Source: Desulfoferrobacter suflitae
GTDB taxonomy: Bacteria; Desulfobacterota; Syntrophobacteria; Syntrophobacterales; Syntrophobacteraceae
Assembly (NCBI RefSeq): GCF_022603395.1
Contig: NZ_JAIBKA010000008.1
Span: 124,001-188,000, forward strand
Direction: 5' to 3'
DNA: 64,000 nucleotides
The translations under genes and the position numbers were made by a program. This document shows positions 1-8,279 of this stretch, piece by piece. The notes under the pieces are model-generated. The model made no database searches. It was not told the DNA's origin and saw only the letters and a program-made list of their open reading frames with translations. Every line of letters begins with the position of its first letter. Positions within the stretch are counted from its first letter, which is position 1.

Positions 1-171
1 GATAACCATCTGCCCGAGATAACCCTCAGGATTTTCCAGCACCGCCACAAACGCGGGCGCATTCACCGCTCGATCCCGCAGGTCGGGCGCGATCACATGT
101 TGGGTGCATGCGGAAAATGCCGTCCCCACCACAAGCACCCACACTATCTGCACTGCCAACCCTTTTCTCAT
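1..171 (-). CDS. Slp-family outer-membrane lipoprotein, N-terminal part
   Basis: The gene enters from the left edge and only its first 57 codons are visible. They start at an ATG at 169-171 preceded by a GGGAGA ribosome-binding site. The peptide begins with a charged MRKG, a hydrophobic stretch and a lipobox FSAC, so it is a lipoprotein whose mature part starts at Cys21. The following segment has a VAPDLR-like start (IAPDLRDR) and an FVAVLENPEGYLGQ stretch, resembling the start of Slp/YeaY outer-membrane lipoproteins. The family role is poorly defined (envelope lipoprotein, starvation or acid stress in enterobacteria). The identification rests on a short fragment and is moderate. Confidence 0.6.
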   Translation of the reverse strand, partial: MRKGLAVQIVWVLVVGTAFSACTQHVIAPDLRDRAVNAPAFVAVLENPEGYLGQMVI

Positions 172-333
172 GCAGCCGTCTCCCATAGAGCCCTTCTCAT
201 GAGATGCACGTCGCAGCTTGCCTCCCGCTCCAAATGATCTCCATGAAAACTAACTCTTTTCCGGAAGCGAATAAAGAGTTAAGGTGCTGAACCCGGAATT
301 GACGGGCCATTTCACTACGGAACCCAAACAAAC

Positions 334-1542
334 ATGATTGAATCGTTTTCGCTATTTGCCGGATGGCTGATTGACGGAACAGGGCAACCGCTGCGGGAAA
401 ACATGTTCATTCGAGTCGAGCAGGGCCTGATTCACTCGGTCAGACGGGCACGGCAGGCAGACATGTACGCACCCGATCTTGTCAATTGCTCGCACGCCAC
501 AGTGCTGCCGGCCCTGCTGGATGCCCACGTGCACCTGTGCATGTCGGGAACCACCGCCGAGGAACTGCGCAGGAAACAGTTGAACTTCGATTTTGACATG
601 GCGGGGAAAATGATCCGCTCTCATCTCATGGATCATTTGACATACGGCGTTGTCGCCATTCGCGACGGCGGCGATTATGCGGCTCATGCACTTCGCTACA
701 AACACCAGAAACTGGCACAGGATCAACTCCCCATACACCTTCTGGCAGCGGGCAAAGGGTGGCGTTCCCGCGGTCGCTACGGCCGGCTCATAGGGCGCCC
801 GCCGCAGGATGGAAAGAGTCTGGCCGAAGCCATTGCCGAGCAGAACATCCAGGCCGACCACGTCAAAATTGCCAATTCGGGAGTAAACAGTCTCACTCAC
901 TTCGGCAAGGAGACTCCGCCCCAGTTCCACGCAGGGGAGCTCACTGCGGCTGTCCGAACAGCGCGCAACAAGGGCCTCAGGACCATGGTGCACGCCAACG
1001 GGAAAAAACCGGTGCGGCAGGCGCTGCAAGCGGGCTGTCATTCCATCGAGCACGGCTATTTTATGGGTCCGGACAATCTCCAGTGGATGGCCGATCGCCA
1101 GGTCTATTGGGTTCCTACCGCCTACAGCATGAAGGTTTACGCTGATCTTCCGGACAACGGAAGCTCCCGGGCAGACGTCGCCAGAAAAAACCTGGATCAT
1201 CAGCTGGAACAAATGGCGGCGGCAAGAACGCTGCAGGTTCCCATTGCGCTGGGAACCGATGCGGGCGGCCTGGGAATTAACCACGGCCAGGCCCTGAGTG
1301 AAGAAATCAAGCTGCTGATGACCGCGGGCTATTCTCTGGAATGGTCCATCCGCGCCGCCACCTGGGATGCCGCCCGACTGCTCGGCCTCGATGACGAATT
1401 GGGCGTGATCAAAAAGGGCATGCCCGCCACCTTCATTGTAGCCCGGGGCAATCCGCACTGCCTGATGGACAGCCTGTGTCCTCCCGAGCAACTCTATATC
1501 CGCGGCACCCTCTGGAGCGGCGGTGACACCCGGCTAACCTGA
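334..1542 (+). CDS. Amidohydrolase-family metal-dependent hydrolase
   Basis: This 402-residue protein has the full metal-ligand set of the amidohydrolase superfamily: DAHVHL (His65, His67), DHVKIANSG (Lys178, possibly carbamylated), MVHANG (His220), SIEHGYF (His240) and LGTDAGG (Asp309). It most resembles the imidazolonepropionase/prolidase-like branch, which hydrolyses cyclic amides or dipeptides; the substrate cannot be told from sequence. No signal peptide is seen, so it should be cytoplasmic. The ATG at 334 has no strong Shine-Dalgarno sequence. It stands alone, with a minus-strand group converging on it from the right. Confidence 0.88.
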   Translation: MIESFSLFAGWLIDGTGQPLRENMFIRVEQGLIHSVRRARQADMYAPDLVNCSHATVLPALLDAHVHLCMSGTTAEELRRKQLNFDFDMAGKMIRSHLMDHLTYGVVAIRDGGDYAAHALRYKHQKLAQDQLPIHLLAAGKGWRSRGRYGRLIGRPPQDGKSLAEAIAEQNIQADHVKIANSGVNSLTHFGKETPPQFHAGELTAAVRTARNKGLRTMVHANGKKPVRQALQAGCHSIEHGYFMGPDNLQWMADRQVYWVPTAYSMKVYADLPDNGSSRADVARKNLDHQLEQMAAARTLQVPIALGTDAGGLGINHGQALSEEIKLLMTAGYSLEWSIRAATWDAARLLGLDDELGVIKKGMPATFIVARGNPHCLMDSLCPPEQLYIRGTLWSGGDTRLT

Positions 1543-1591
1543 GGGGGGGGAGGCTCTGCCCCTGCCCGGTCGAGTGCTTTCCAAAAGCTCG

Positions 1592-2653
1592 TCAGCCGGT
1601 TTTCCTGGCGACCCACAGCAGGTGCTGGCCCAGACGAGCGAGCAGGGGAATTTTTTCCGCCAGGCGCTCCAAAGGGTCGACCCGGCGCGCGATAACGTCC
1701 ACATTGCCTCGCGCCAGCAGCTCGACCACCAGAAACGGCAGCACTTCGACTTCGTAACTCCCCCACCAGACCGTCTCAAAACCATTGCGGCGCAGCAGGC
1801 GCGCCAGCTGTTGTCGCGAGAAATGATAGTGAATCCCATAGGCCGGTTCGGGCTTTTTCCAGTTGAATTCAAATTGCGCGTGCAGGTTGTGGTATGGCGG
1901 CAGCACCCCGTCCCAGGCGAGACTGAGGATCTTTTCCGCAACTCTGAAGGGATTGTTGCTGTAGTCCAGGTTATGGCTGCTCGGGGTTGTGAGCAACAGC
2001 AGCCCACCTGTGCGCAGCAGATCGCGACAGGCGGCAAGCCCGGCCGCAGGTTCCAGCAGATGTTCGAGCACCTCCGTGCACAGGATACAGTCGAAGCCGG
2101 CCTTCTTGAACGGCGGCCGAGCCGCGTCGCCGCACACCCACTCGAGATCCGCCGACCCGGGCTGCAGTTGAAACGCCCGGACGGCCTGCATCATCTTCAT
2201 CGGGTTGAGCTCCAGCCCCACCACAGGAATGTGCAGATGGCGCAGAATATAGAGCGTATGGATGCCGAATCCGCAGCCGAGATCAAGGATTCTGCCGGCT
2301 CCGGCGGCATACCGATCGAGCATCTGCTGCACCCGTCGATAGCGCCCCAGGTAAAAGTGCCTGTCCAGCGGCGGACGAATCGCGGCCCGTTTCTCGAAGG
2401 TGTCGAAATCGCTCCGGCGCGTGTATTCTTCTTCAATGGCCCGGATATCCGCCAGCGTCATGCTCTTGCGAATGGTCTGGGAGTGCTTGAAATTAAGCGA
2501 CGCTTCACGCCGGTAACCCAGATAATCCACCAGGAAGTACAAAACGACCGCCCAGAAGAGCAACCCGCTGCGCCAGCACACCAGGTCGGTCAGCATGAGG
2601 ACTACAAGCGCCGCTTCTCGGGCACTTTTCTTCAATCGTTTGCTGATTTTCAT
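1592..2653 (-). CDS. Class I SAM-dependent methyltransferase with N-terminal membrane segment
   Basis: This 353-residue protein has a hydrophobic hairpin at residues 14-47 and then a Rossmann-type methyltransferase domain. Motif I is ILDLGCGFG (122-130), an acidic strand end follows at GLELN, then GDAARPPF and the post-motif CTEVLEHL (192-199). That pattern is typical of UbiG/Methyltransf_11-like enzymes acting on small molecules or glycans. The start lies 6 bases past the stop of the ABC-2 permease gene, so it is probably the last gene of the UbiD-ATPase-permease operon. The membrane anchor suggests a membrane-embedded or envelope substrate, but this is inference. Confidence 0.85.
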   Translation of the reverse strand: MKISKRLKKSAREAALVVLMLTDLVCWRSGLLFWAVVLYFLVDYLGYRREASLNFKHSQTIRKSMTLADIRAIEEEYTRRSDFDTFEKRAAIRPPLDRHFYLGRYRRVQQMLDRYAAGAGRILDLGCGFGIHTLYILRHLHIPVVGLELNPMKMMQAVRAFQLQPGSADLEWVCGDAARPPFKKAGFDCILCTEVLEHLLEPAAGLAACRDLLRTGGLLLLTTPSSHNLDYSNNPFRVAEKILSLAWDGVLPPYHNLHAQFEFNWKKPEPAYGIHYHFSRQQLARLLRRNGFETVWWGSYEVEVLPFLVVELLARGNVDVIARRVDPLERLAEKIPLLARLGQHLLWVARKTG

Positions 2654-2659
2654 CGATGC

Positions 2660-3451
2660 CTATTCGGACATTTTCAGCAGGATGCCGGATTTTTTAGAAT
2701 CATGCACCGCAACGAGCAGCGCACCGGCGGCTGCTGTCACGTACAGAATCGCCAGCACATAGCCCAGCACCAGCGGATGGCCGGTGGCGCCGGCGGAAAA
2801 GCCGTAGAAAGATCGAAAATACTCCAGAAAGTAGGTAACGGGAAGGATGGCGGAAACCATCTGCAAGGGGCGCGGAAGAACCTCTACCGGATAATAGATG
2901 CCGCTCAGCAGGATCATGACACTCACGATGGAATTGGCGCCCACGTGAGCCCGCCCGCCGAATCGGAACGCCAGGGCGCAAACAAAAATCCCGACGGCAG
3001 CTGAGGTGAGCAGCAGCCCGCAGAAAAAGTGAATGATCGGTATAATCCCCTGCTGCAGGAGGCGAAAGCCAAAAGCATAGGCACTGAACGCCGACAGAAG
3101 GAACAGGACCAGCAGAGCATGAATGAGCCCCATACACCAGGAACCCGCGATCAGATGAAACATGCTCACCGGCGCAGCCAACTCCTGCTTCAGGCTCTTG
3201 TTCCAAATGCTGTATAAAATGACATAGGAAATGTCCAACTGCCCGATCTGCACGATACTCAAAGCGATGACCCCAATCAGAACGAACGCCACCATATCGC
3301 CGTCGAGGTGCAGAAAACGGGTGAGCAGGCCGACCGACACGAGCCCTATGGCCGGCCAGAAAAGAATCTCGAAGAGGTGAAACACCCTCTTTTTGGTTAT
3401 CAGCCAGATTTTGAAAAAGAATGCATTAATCCGAATCAGATGGCTCTGCAA
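2660..3451 (-). CDS. ABC-2 type transporter permease
   Basis: This integral membrane protein of about 263 residues has roughly six hydrophobic segments, for example in FEILFWPAIGLVSVGLL, VAFVLIGVIALSIV and VILLSGIYYPVEVLP, the last resembling the conserved ABC-2 permease region. The open frame extends further upstream but overlaps the ATPase gene. A TTG at 3451 gives a product starting just before the first membrane segment and a short overlap with the ATPase stop at 3426. No clear Shine-Dalgarno sequence decides the start. Together with the upstream ATPase it should form an exporter of the ABC-2 class; the substrate is unknown. Confidence 0.8.
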   Translation of the reverse strand: MQSHLIRINAFFFKIWLITKKRVFHLFEILFWPAIGLVSVGLLTRFLHLDGDMVAFVLIGVIALSIVQIGQLDISYVILYSIWNKSLKQELAAPVSMFHLIAGSWCMGLIHALLVLFLLSAFSAYAFGFRLLQQGIIPIIHFFCGLLLTSAAVGIFVCALAFRFGGRAHVGANSIVSVMILLSGIYYPVEVLPRPLQMVSAILPVTYFLEYFRSFYGFSAGATGHPLVLGYVLAILYVTAAAGALLVAVHDSKKSGILLKMSE

Positions 3452-4409
3452 GTTTGACAAAGACGTCCCCCAAAGTGGCTTGAGCGATGCTGATGTCCTC
3501 GATCCAGGCACCCGCCTGCAGGAGCGACTGCAGGATGGAATGCAGTCGCTGTTCACGGGAATCAACCTGGCAATTCATCTGCCGGTCGCTGAGGAGAGTG
3601 CAGGACACGCCCGCGATCCCCTGCAGCCGATCCACCGCCATTCCCAGATTGCGTCCCCGGATGGTAATCCGTTCCTGCAACCGGACGCTCCGCTTGAGCT
3701 GTGCGGCCGAGGCGATGCGAATGAAGCGGCCGTCCCTGAGAAACCCGATGCGGTCGCTCATCTGCTCGGCTTCGTCCATCTGGTGGGTGGTCAGAATGAG
3801 GGTGGTCTGCCGCGTCCTGTTGAGCTCTTTCAAACGTTCCCGGATCAACCGGGACACCTTGGGATCCAGACCGACTGTAGGCTCATCCAGAAACAGCATG
3901 CGCGGATCATTGATGAGGGATTTGGCAAGGGCCAGGCGCTGCTTCAATCCGGTCGACAATTGGTTGAAGGGGATTTTGCGATACGCACCAAGCTCGAAGA
4001 ATTCCGTCAGGCGTTCCGTTTGCCTGCTACGTTTGCTTTTGGCCAGGCCGTAGAGCATACCGAAATAGTTCAGGGTTTCGTCCACGGTGAAATTATCGGG
4101 AAGATTGGAATGGCCGCTGGCAAAGTTGACCACTTCGCGAATTCTGCGGCGATTCCTGGATATTTCGAAACCGCAGACGTATCCCCTGCCCTCATCGTGG
4201 TAGAGCAGGCCGGCAAGGATTGCAATGAGCGTCGTCTTGCCGGCGCCGTTGGGGCCAAGAATGCAAAACACCGCACCGGAATCAACCTCCAGATCGATTC
4301 CACGCAGGGCATGCACCGGCGGGACTGCCCCTCTGCCCGGATAAGTCTTGTGGATGCCGTGGAGTTGTATGGCCGCTGCCGCCATTGGCTGAACAGCCCC
4401 TACCCTCAC
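3426..4409 (-). CDS. ABC transporter ATP-binding protein (ABC-2 exporter)
   Basis: This is a 327-residue ATPase with Walker A GPNGAGKTT (52-60), signature LSTGLKQ (151-157), Walker B MLFLDEP (171-177) and a switch His in TTHQMDEAE. The long C-terminal tail is typical of ATPases of the CcmA/DrrA kind that pair with ABC-2 permeases. A GTG at 4409 overlaps the UbiD stop codon as GTGA, indicating translational coupling. An ATG at 4385 is an alternative start. The neighbouring permease at 2660-3451 is the evident partner. Confidence 0.9.
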   Translation of the reverse strand: MRVGAVQPMAAAAIQLHGIHKTYPGRGAVPPVHALRGIDLEVDSGAVFCILGPNGAGKTTLIAILAGLLYHDEGRGYVCGFEISRNRRRIREVVNFASGHSNLPDNFTVDETLNYFGMLYGLAKSKRSRQTERLTEFFELGAYRKIPFNQLSTGLKQRLALAKSLINDPRMLFLDEPTVGLDPKVSRLIRERLKELNRTRQTTLILTTHQMDEAEQMSDRIGFLRDGRFIRIASAAQLKRSVRLQERITIRGRNLGMAVDRLQGIAGVSCTLLSDRQMNCQVDSREQRLHSILQSLLQAGAWIEDISIAQATLGDVFVKLAEPSDSD

Positions 4410-5866
4410 TCCATCTGATACTTGTTCAAGTCCACCTCGATGAATTTCACCCGCTCAAATTTGTCCGTGCGCGGATAGGGAGCGGTGGCGTCCATACCCA
4501 TCTTGGTCACTGTTCCGCCCTTCCCGTCCGGGTTGATCTGAACCATCGGATTGAGGATGTGACCGGGCTGATTTTTCATGATCATCAGGTCGGAGTCAGG
4601 ATTGAAGCGGGTGGTGATGGCCCAGTTGACATCGATGGGATCGTACAGGTTCACATCCGTATCGACGGCAACCACACGCTGCAGCGGCGGGAAAGCGGCG
4701 AAGGTCTGCTCGATGGCTTTCCTTCCCACCTCCGGCCCGTCTTTTTCCACCTGCACCACCGCGCCGTAAAAACCGCATCCGCCGGGGCTGAGATAGACGC
4801 GCTGCAACTGCGGTACGCTCTCTTTGACTGTAGCAAAAATTTTTGCTTCGGCGGTGAAGCCCACCGCGTTCCAGACTTCCTGCCCTGACAGCAGCGTGTG
4901 GAAAACGGGGTCTTTGCGATGGGTAATGGCCTTGACCTGCATCACCCAGCGATTGTCTCTGTGGGCGTAGTAGCCGGTGACCTCGGCAAAGGGACCTTCG
5001 GGTTCGCGCACATTGGGCAGGATTTCCGCCTCGATCACGAACTGGGCATCGGCAAACGCCGGCACGTCCACCGTCTGGGCCTTCATCAAGCGCACGGGAC
5101 GGCCCAGGATATGGCTGGCAATCCCATGTTTTCCGTCTCCCTGACGCGGAATCGCGGAAACAATCCAGGGGGCCAGGCCCACACCGTTATTGATGGTCAC
5201 CTGCAAGGGCTCATTGCGTTTTTCCATGATCTCGAGGTACTCACCCAGGTGACGGCCGGGATCGATCAAGAAGGTGAGCCGGTCTTTGCCGGTGACCATC
5301 ATGCGATGAATCGATATATTGGGTATGCCCGTCTCCGGGTTTTTCACGACCACCACGGATGAATCGAAATAGGGGCCTCCATCCTTCAGAGCATGAATGG
5401 GAACCGGCAGTTTATAGAGGTCCACTTCCTGTTCCACCACTTCATTGGCCGGTCCCTTGTCCAGTATGGGAGATGGATACTGGTCCTTATTCTTTTTCCA
5501 GGGTCCGATGGCCCCGGCGATCACGAAGGGAACTTCTTCCTTGGGCACCGCGAAAAGGTCCCCGATGGTATTGCGATTCCACAGCAAACCGATGAAGACC
5601 GGGTAGTCGCTCCCCTTTACCTGTTCGAACAGCAGGCACTTTTTGCCCTCGTACATTTTGGCAATCCCTGCCAGCTCGTACTTGGGATCGACTTCGCTTT
5701 TGACTCGTACCAGCTTGTCGGTCTTCTCCAGAAAATCGATGCAGCTTCCGAGATCCACCAGGCGCTCGGCGACGTCATCGGGCATCGGCCGGTTGGCGGC
5801 GCCTGCGTTGATCCATGGGAACACGACAAGCAGACACAAAATCCCGAGTAAGGCGGTCTTCTTCAT
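4406..5866 (-). CDS. UbiD-family decarboxylase with an N-terminal Sec signal peptide
   Basis: This 486-residue protein covers the UbiD fold. The substrate/prFMN region NISIHRMM supplies Asn183 and Arg188, and EPEGPFAEVTGYY supplies Glu290 and Glu295; with Arg188 these match the catalytic Arg-Glu-Glu triad of UbiD/Fdc enzymes. Such enzymes use prenylated FMN for reversible decarboxylation of aromatic or unsaturated acids in the cytoplasm. Here the first 23 residues are a classical Sec signal (KK, hydrophobic core, NAGA cleavage site). The start is supported by an AAGGAG site 8 bases before the ATG, while the internal Met28, where the conserved domain begins, has none. It heads an operon with an ABC-2 exporter. 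UbiX and an LpdD-like chaperone are encoded divergently nearby. Confidence 0.88.
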   Translation of the reverse strand: MKKTALLGILCLLVVFPWINAGAANRPMPDDVAERLVDLGSCIDFLEKTDKLVRVKSEVDPKYELAGIAKMYEGKKCLLFEQVKGSDYPVFIGLLWNRNTIGDLFAVPKEEVPFVIAGAIGPWKKNKDQYPSPILDKGPANEVVEQEVDLYKLPVPIHALKDGGPYFDSSVVVVKNPETGIPNISIHRMMVTGKDRLTFLIDPGRHLGEYLEIMEKRNEPLQVTINNGVGLAPWIVSAIPRQGDGKHGIASHILGRPVRLMKAQTVDVPAFADAQFVIEAEILPNVREPEGPFAEVTGYYAHRDNRWVMQVKAITHRKDPVFHTLLSGQEVWNAVGFTAEAKIFATVKESVPQLQRVYLSPGGCGFYGAVVQVEKDGPEVGRKAIEQTFAAFPPLQRVVAVDTDVNLYDPIDVNWAITTRFNPDSDLMIMKNQPGHILNPMVQINPDGKGGTVTKMGMDATAPYPRTDKFERVKFIEVDLNKYQME

Positions 5867-6392
5867 GCTGAAATCTCCTTATTTTATGGTTTTTCCCTTT
5901 GGCCCAGGAGGATGTTCGGGAAGAGAGCCAGAGTGCATCCCTGGTCATTTCGGCGAAACACCGCCGGGGAGGCGGGAATCCAGAGGAGCACATGATTCTG
6001 GAAGCCGGCGCCCACCGCTATGACCGAAAAGGACACAAGCCCAATTCCCGGACAGGTTCCCAGCATCCTAGCAGAGTTTGACCATTTTTCAACAATTCTG
6101 TGCCCGGTCGTCACAACCGTCCGCACCCAACGGCTATGAAAACCGGCCTTTCTTTGCCGCAGATGCACGCGGATAAACGCTGTACCCACTGGGGATCAGG
6201 GTTCATCTGCAGTCACGGCCTGTGGTGGGTTACGGCGCAAAAAAACGCGCAGCCACCAACCCTGTCGGATCTGCACTTAACTCTGGCTGACAATTGCTGG
6301 CTTTATACTTGTAACCCGGGATGCTATCTCATATAGTGTTTACCTCAAACAAGCGGCGATAAGAACACCCTGAAACGGTCGGGCAAACGGTC
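5867..6392. other. Divergent intergenic region between UbiD and LpdD/UbiX
   Basis: This 526-base gap separates two divergent units and must hold promoters in both directions. I see no convincing gene. Near 6155-6178 it contains CCGCAGATGCACGCGGATAAACG-like text, a dispersed non-coding sequence type seen in many bacterial genomes. I could not assign promoters or operators with confidence. Confidence 0.5.
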
Positions 6393-6788
6393 ATGAGTCT
6401 GGAACCCCGTTACTTTGAGACAGAACAAGGCGGCTTCCGTATCTGCGCCCTCCTGCAGCGCCTGGGCAACGACTATCTCGTCGCCATCTGGGGAGGCGCA
6501 GCCCATATCGGCGCCGTAGCCATGGCCCAGTCGAGGCCAAGCTTGGCCGATCCCGAGCGGCTGTCGGCGTCCGCCTCGGTATTTTGCTATGTGGGACACA
6601 AGGAGGACGAGCTTGCCAAGAAAGTCTCAGAACGCCTGGCGGCAGCTTTGGATGCCAAGGTTGTGGTGGTCGCGGGAATTCATTGGGACCATCTGGAGCC
6701 CTCGGGAATCCACCAGATCGTCACAAATGTTTATGCATTGATGGACAGCATTGTGCAACAGGAAAGCGCAGGAAAGATCCGTGAATGA
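6393..6788 (+). CDS. LpdD-like prenylated-flavin chaperone domain protein
   Basis: This 131-residue protein resembles the small LpdD subunit found with gallate-type decarboxylases, a domain proposed to help deliver or mature prenylated FMN for UbiD enzymes. Visible features are the central hydrophobic strand YLVAIWGGAAHIGAVAMAQ, a SASVFCYVGHKED segment, and a C-terminal GIHWDHLEPSGIHQI motif typical of the family. It overlaps the downstream ubiX start by 8 bases, so the two are co-translated. The UbiD gene faces away on the other strand 526 bases upstream. The ATG at 6393 has a weak ribosome-binding site. Confidence 0.78.
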   Translation: MSLEPRYFETEQGGFRICALLQRLGNDYLVAIWGGAAHIGAVAMAQSRPSLADPERLSASASVFCYVGHKEDELAKKVSERLAAALDAKVVVVAGIHWDHLEPSGIHQIVTNVYALMDSIVQQESAGKIRE

Positions 6789-7359
6789 CTCTTCGAGGCG
6801 GATTGTGGTGGGAATCTCCGGCGCCAGTGGCGTGATCTATGGGCTGGAAATGCTGCGTGCTTTGCGCCGGCTGGGCTACGAAAGCCATGTGGTGATCAGC
6901 GCGGCGGCACGCCGAAATTTTACTCTTGAAACCAACGTCTCTTTGCAGGAAGTGGAGTCCCTTGCCGATCACGTGCACGCGGAAACCGATCTGGCCGCCC
7001 CTATTGCCAGCGGCTCCTTCCTCACTGCAGGCATGGCGGTCATCCCGTGCACCATCAAATCCCTTTCCGCCATAGCCAATTCGTACAATGAAAACCTGTT
7101 GATTCGAGCAGCCGATGTCACTCTCAAAGAGAGGCGCACTCTGGTGCTGGTAGTGCGTGAGACGCCCCTGCACAAAGGTCACCTGCAACTGATGCTGGCC
7201 GCCGCCTCGCTTGGCGCAGTAATTCTTCCTCCAGTTCCCGCCTTCTATCATTTTCCCGCAACCATCGACGACATCATTCGGCAAACAGTGGGCAAGGTGC
7301 TCGACTGCTTCCGCATTCCTCACAGCCTGTTTCGCCGCTGGGAAGGCCCGCGCGAGTAA
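6781..7359 (+). CDS. ubiX: UbiX-family flavin prenyltransferase
   Basis: This 192-residue flavin prenyltransferase transfers a dimethylallyl group to FMN to make the prenyl-FMN cofactor of UbiD enzymes. The N-terminal GISGASGVIYG loop binds FMN/phosphate. IPCTIKSLSAIANSYNENLL, RAADVTLKERR and VRETPLH are signature UbiX segments, and PPVPAFYHFP lies near the active-site end. The open frame extends upstream, but the GTG at 6781 (followed by AAT GAC) begins the conserved domain and overlaps the LpdD stop. The context supports local cofactor supply for the UbiD protein at 4406-5866. Confidence 0.93.
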   Translation: MNDSSRRIVVGISGASGVIYGLEMLRALRRLGYESHVVISAAARRNFTLETNVSLQEVESLADHVHAETDLAAPIASGSFLTAGMAVIPCTIKSLSAIANSYNENLLIRAADVTLKERRTLVLVVRETPLHKGHLQLMLAAASLGAVILPPVPAFYHFPATIDDIIRQTVGKVLDCFRIPHSLFRRWEGPRE

Positions 7360-7427
7360 GGTCCGGTTCCCGGCTGTTTCGATCATATATCGCAGCTCAT
7401 TCCACCTGAACAAGGGAGGCGACCGGA

Positions 7428-8213
7428 ATGACGATCAATATGCAAGGATCAAAACCCTATAAGAAGATGAGGCGCACCTGCCGCACCCGAGCGGTTTCTG
7501 AAAAGCGCGTCGTATGGCCGCGCTTTGTATCGCAACCCTTTGCGGAGGGCCGTTTTCAAGTGAGGCCGCTGCGCCGGCAACTGATCGATTCGGCCGCGGC
7601 CCTGTGGCGCATCGCCTATCCCGAAATATACGGATCACCGCATGAATTCCTGCTCGATCCCGAACGTTATGAAGGGTGCGTGGCCCTCGAGGATAACTGG
7701 GATGAGGATTCGCTCAGGCGCGTCTACTGCATGACGGTGGTGGAGGAGCTGGCAACGAACCAGGTGGTCTCGGCGACCCTCTTGACCAAATTTACCAAGA
7801 ATCTGCAAGTGGAATACACCTTTGCCGCCACTCATCCGGACTATCGCCAGAGCAAGCTGACCGACGAGCTCAGACGAATGACGCGCAAAATCGCCTACAA
7901 TTCCGGTGCTGAATATCTGACCACCTTTTGCGAAACCTGGCACGATATAACCCAGTACTGGTGCATCAAGGGCGGCTGGAAGATTGCCGGCATCTTCCCG
8001 GGAAATTTCGTGCGCTGGAACGGCGACAATGAAGAATATCGGGGCTGCGCCGTGCACTTCTACCGCTTCATCGGGGCAGCAGAAGCCCACACAACCAGGC
8101 CGGAAGAATGGCACCTGGCCGCTCCCGCAAAAGCCGTCTGGGACACCCTGGATAGGGTCAACCGGGAAATAGAAAGGGCCGCTAAAACCTCAAGCGAGGC
8201 GATTGAAGGGTAA
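7428..8213 (+). CDS. GNAT-like acetyltransferase-fold protein
   Basis: This 261-residue soluble protein has a good ribosome-binding site (AAGGGAGGCG) before the ATG. The segment ATHPDYRQSKLTDELRRMT resembles the acetyl-CoA pyrophosphate-binding loop and helix of GNAT N-acetyltransferases, preceded by a strand in VVSATLLTKFTKNLQVEYTFA. The C-terminal part (AVHFYRFIG) fits the last strands of that fold. No substrate can be proposed. It lies 68 bases after ubiX on the same strand and 66 bases before the MFS gene, so it may be cotranscribed with both. Confidence 0.62.
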   Translation: MTINMQGSKPYKKMRRTCRTRAVSEKRVVWPRFVSQPFAEGRFQVRPLRRQLIDSAAALWRIAYPEIYGSPHEFLLDPERYEGCVALEDNWDEDSLRRVYCMTVVEELATNQVVSATLLTKFTKNLQVEYTFAATHPDYRQSKLTDELRRMTRKIAYNSGAEYLTTFCETWHDITQYWCIKGGWKIAGIFPGNFVRWNGDNEEYRGCAVHFYRFIGAAEAHTTRPEEWHLAAPAKAVWDTLDRVNREIERAAKTSSEAIEG

Positions 8214-8279
8214 CGGAACACCCCTGCGACGCTGCAACGCAAATCGCATAACACCTCATTTGACCAAGGATGATGGCCC

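Noticed and set aside
1574-3004. 476-codon plus-strand frame opposite the methyltransferase and permease genes
   Set aside because: Low-complexity translation antisense to two recognisable proteins.
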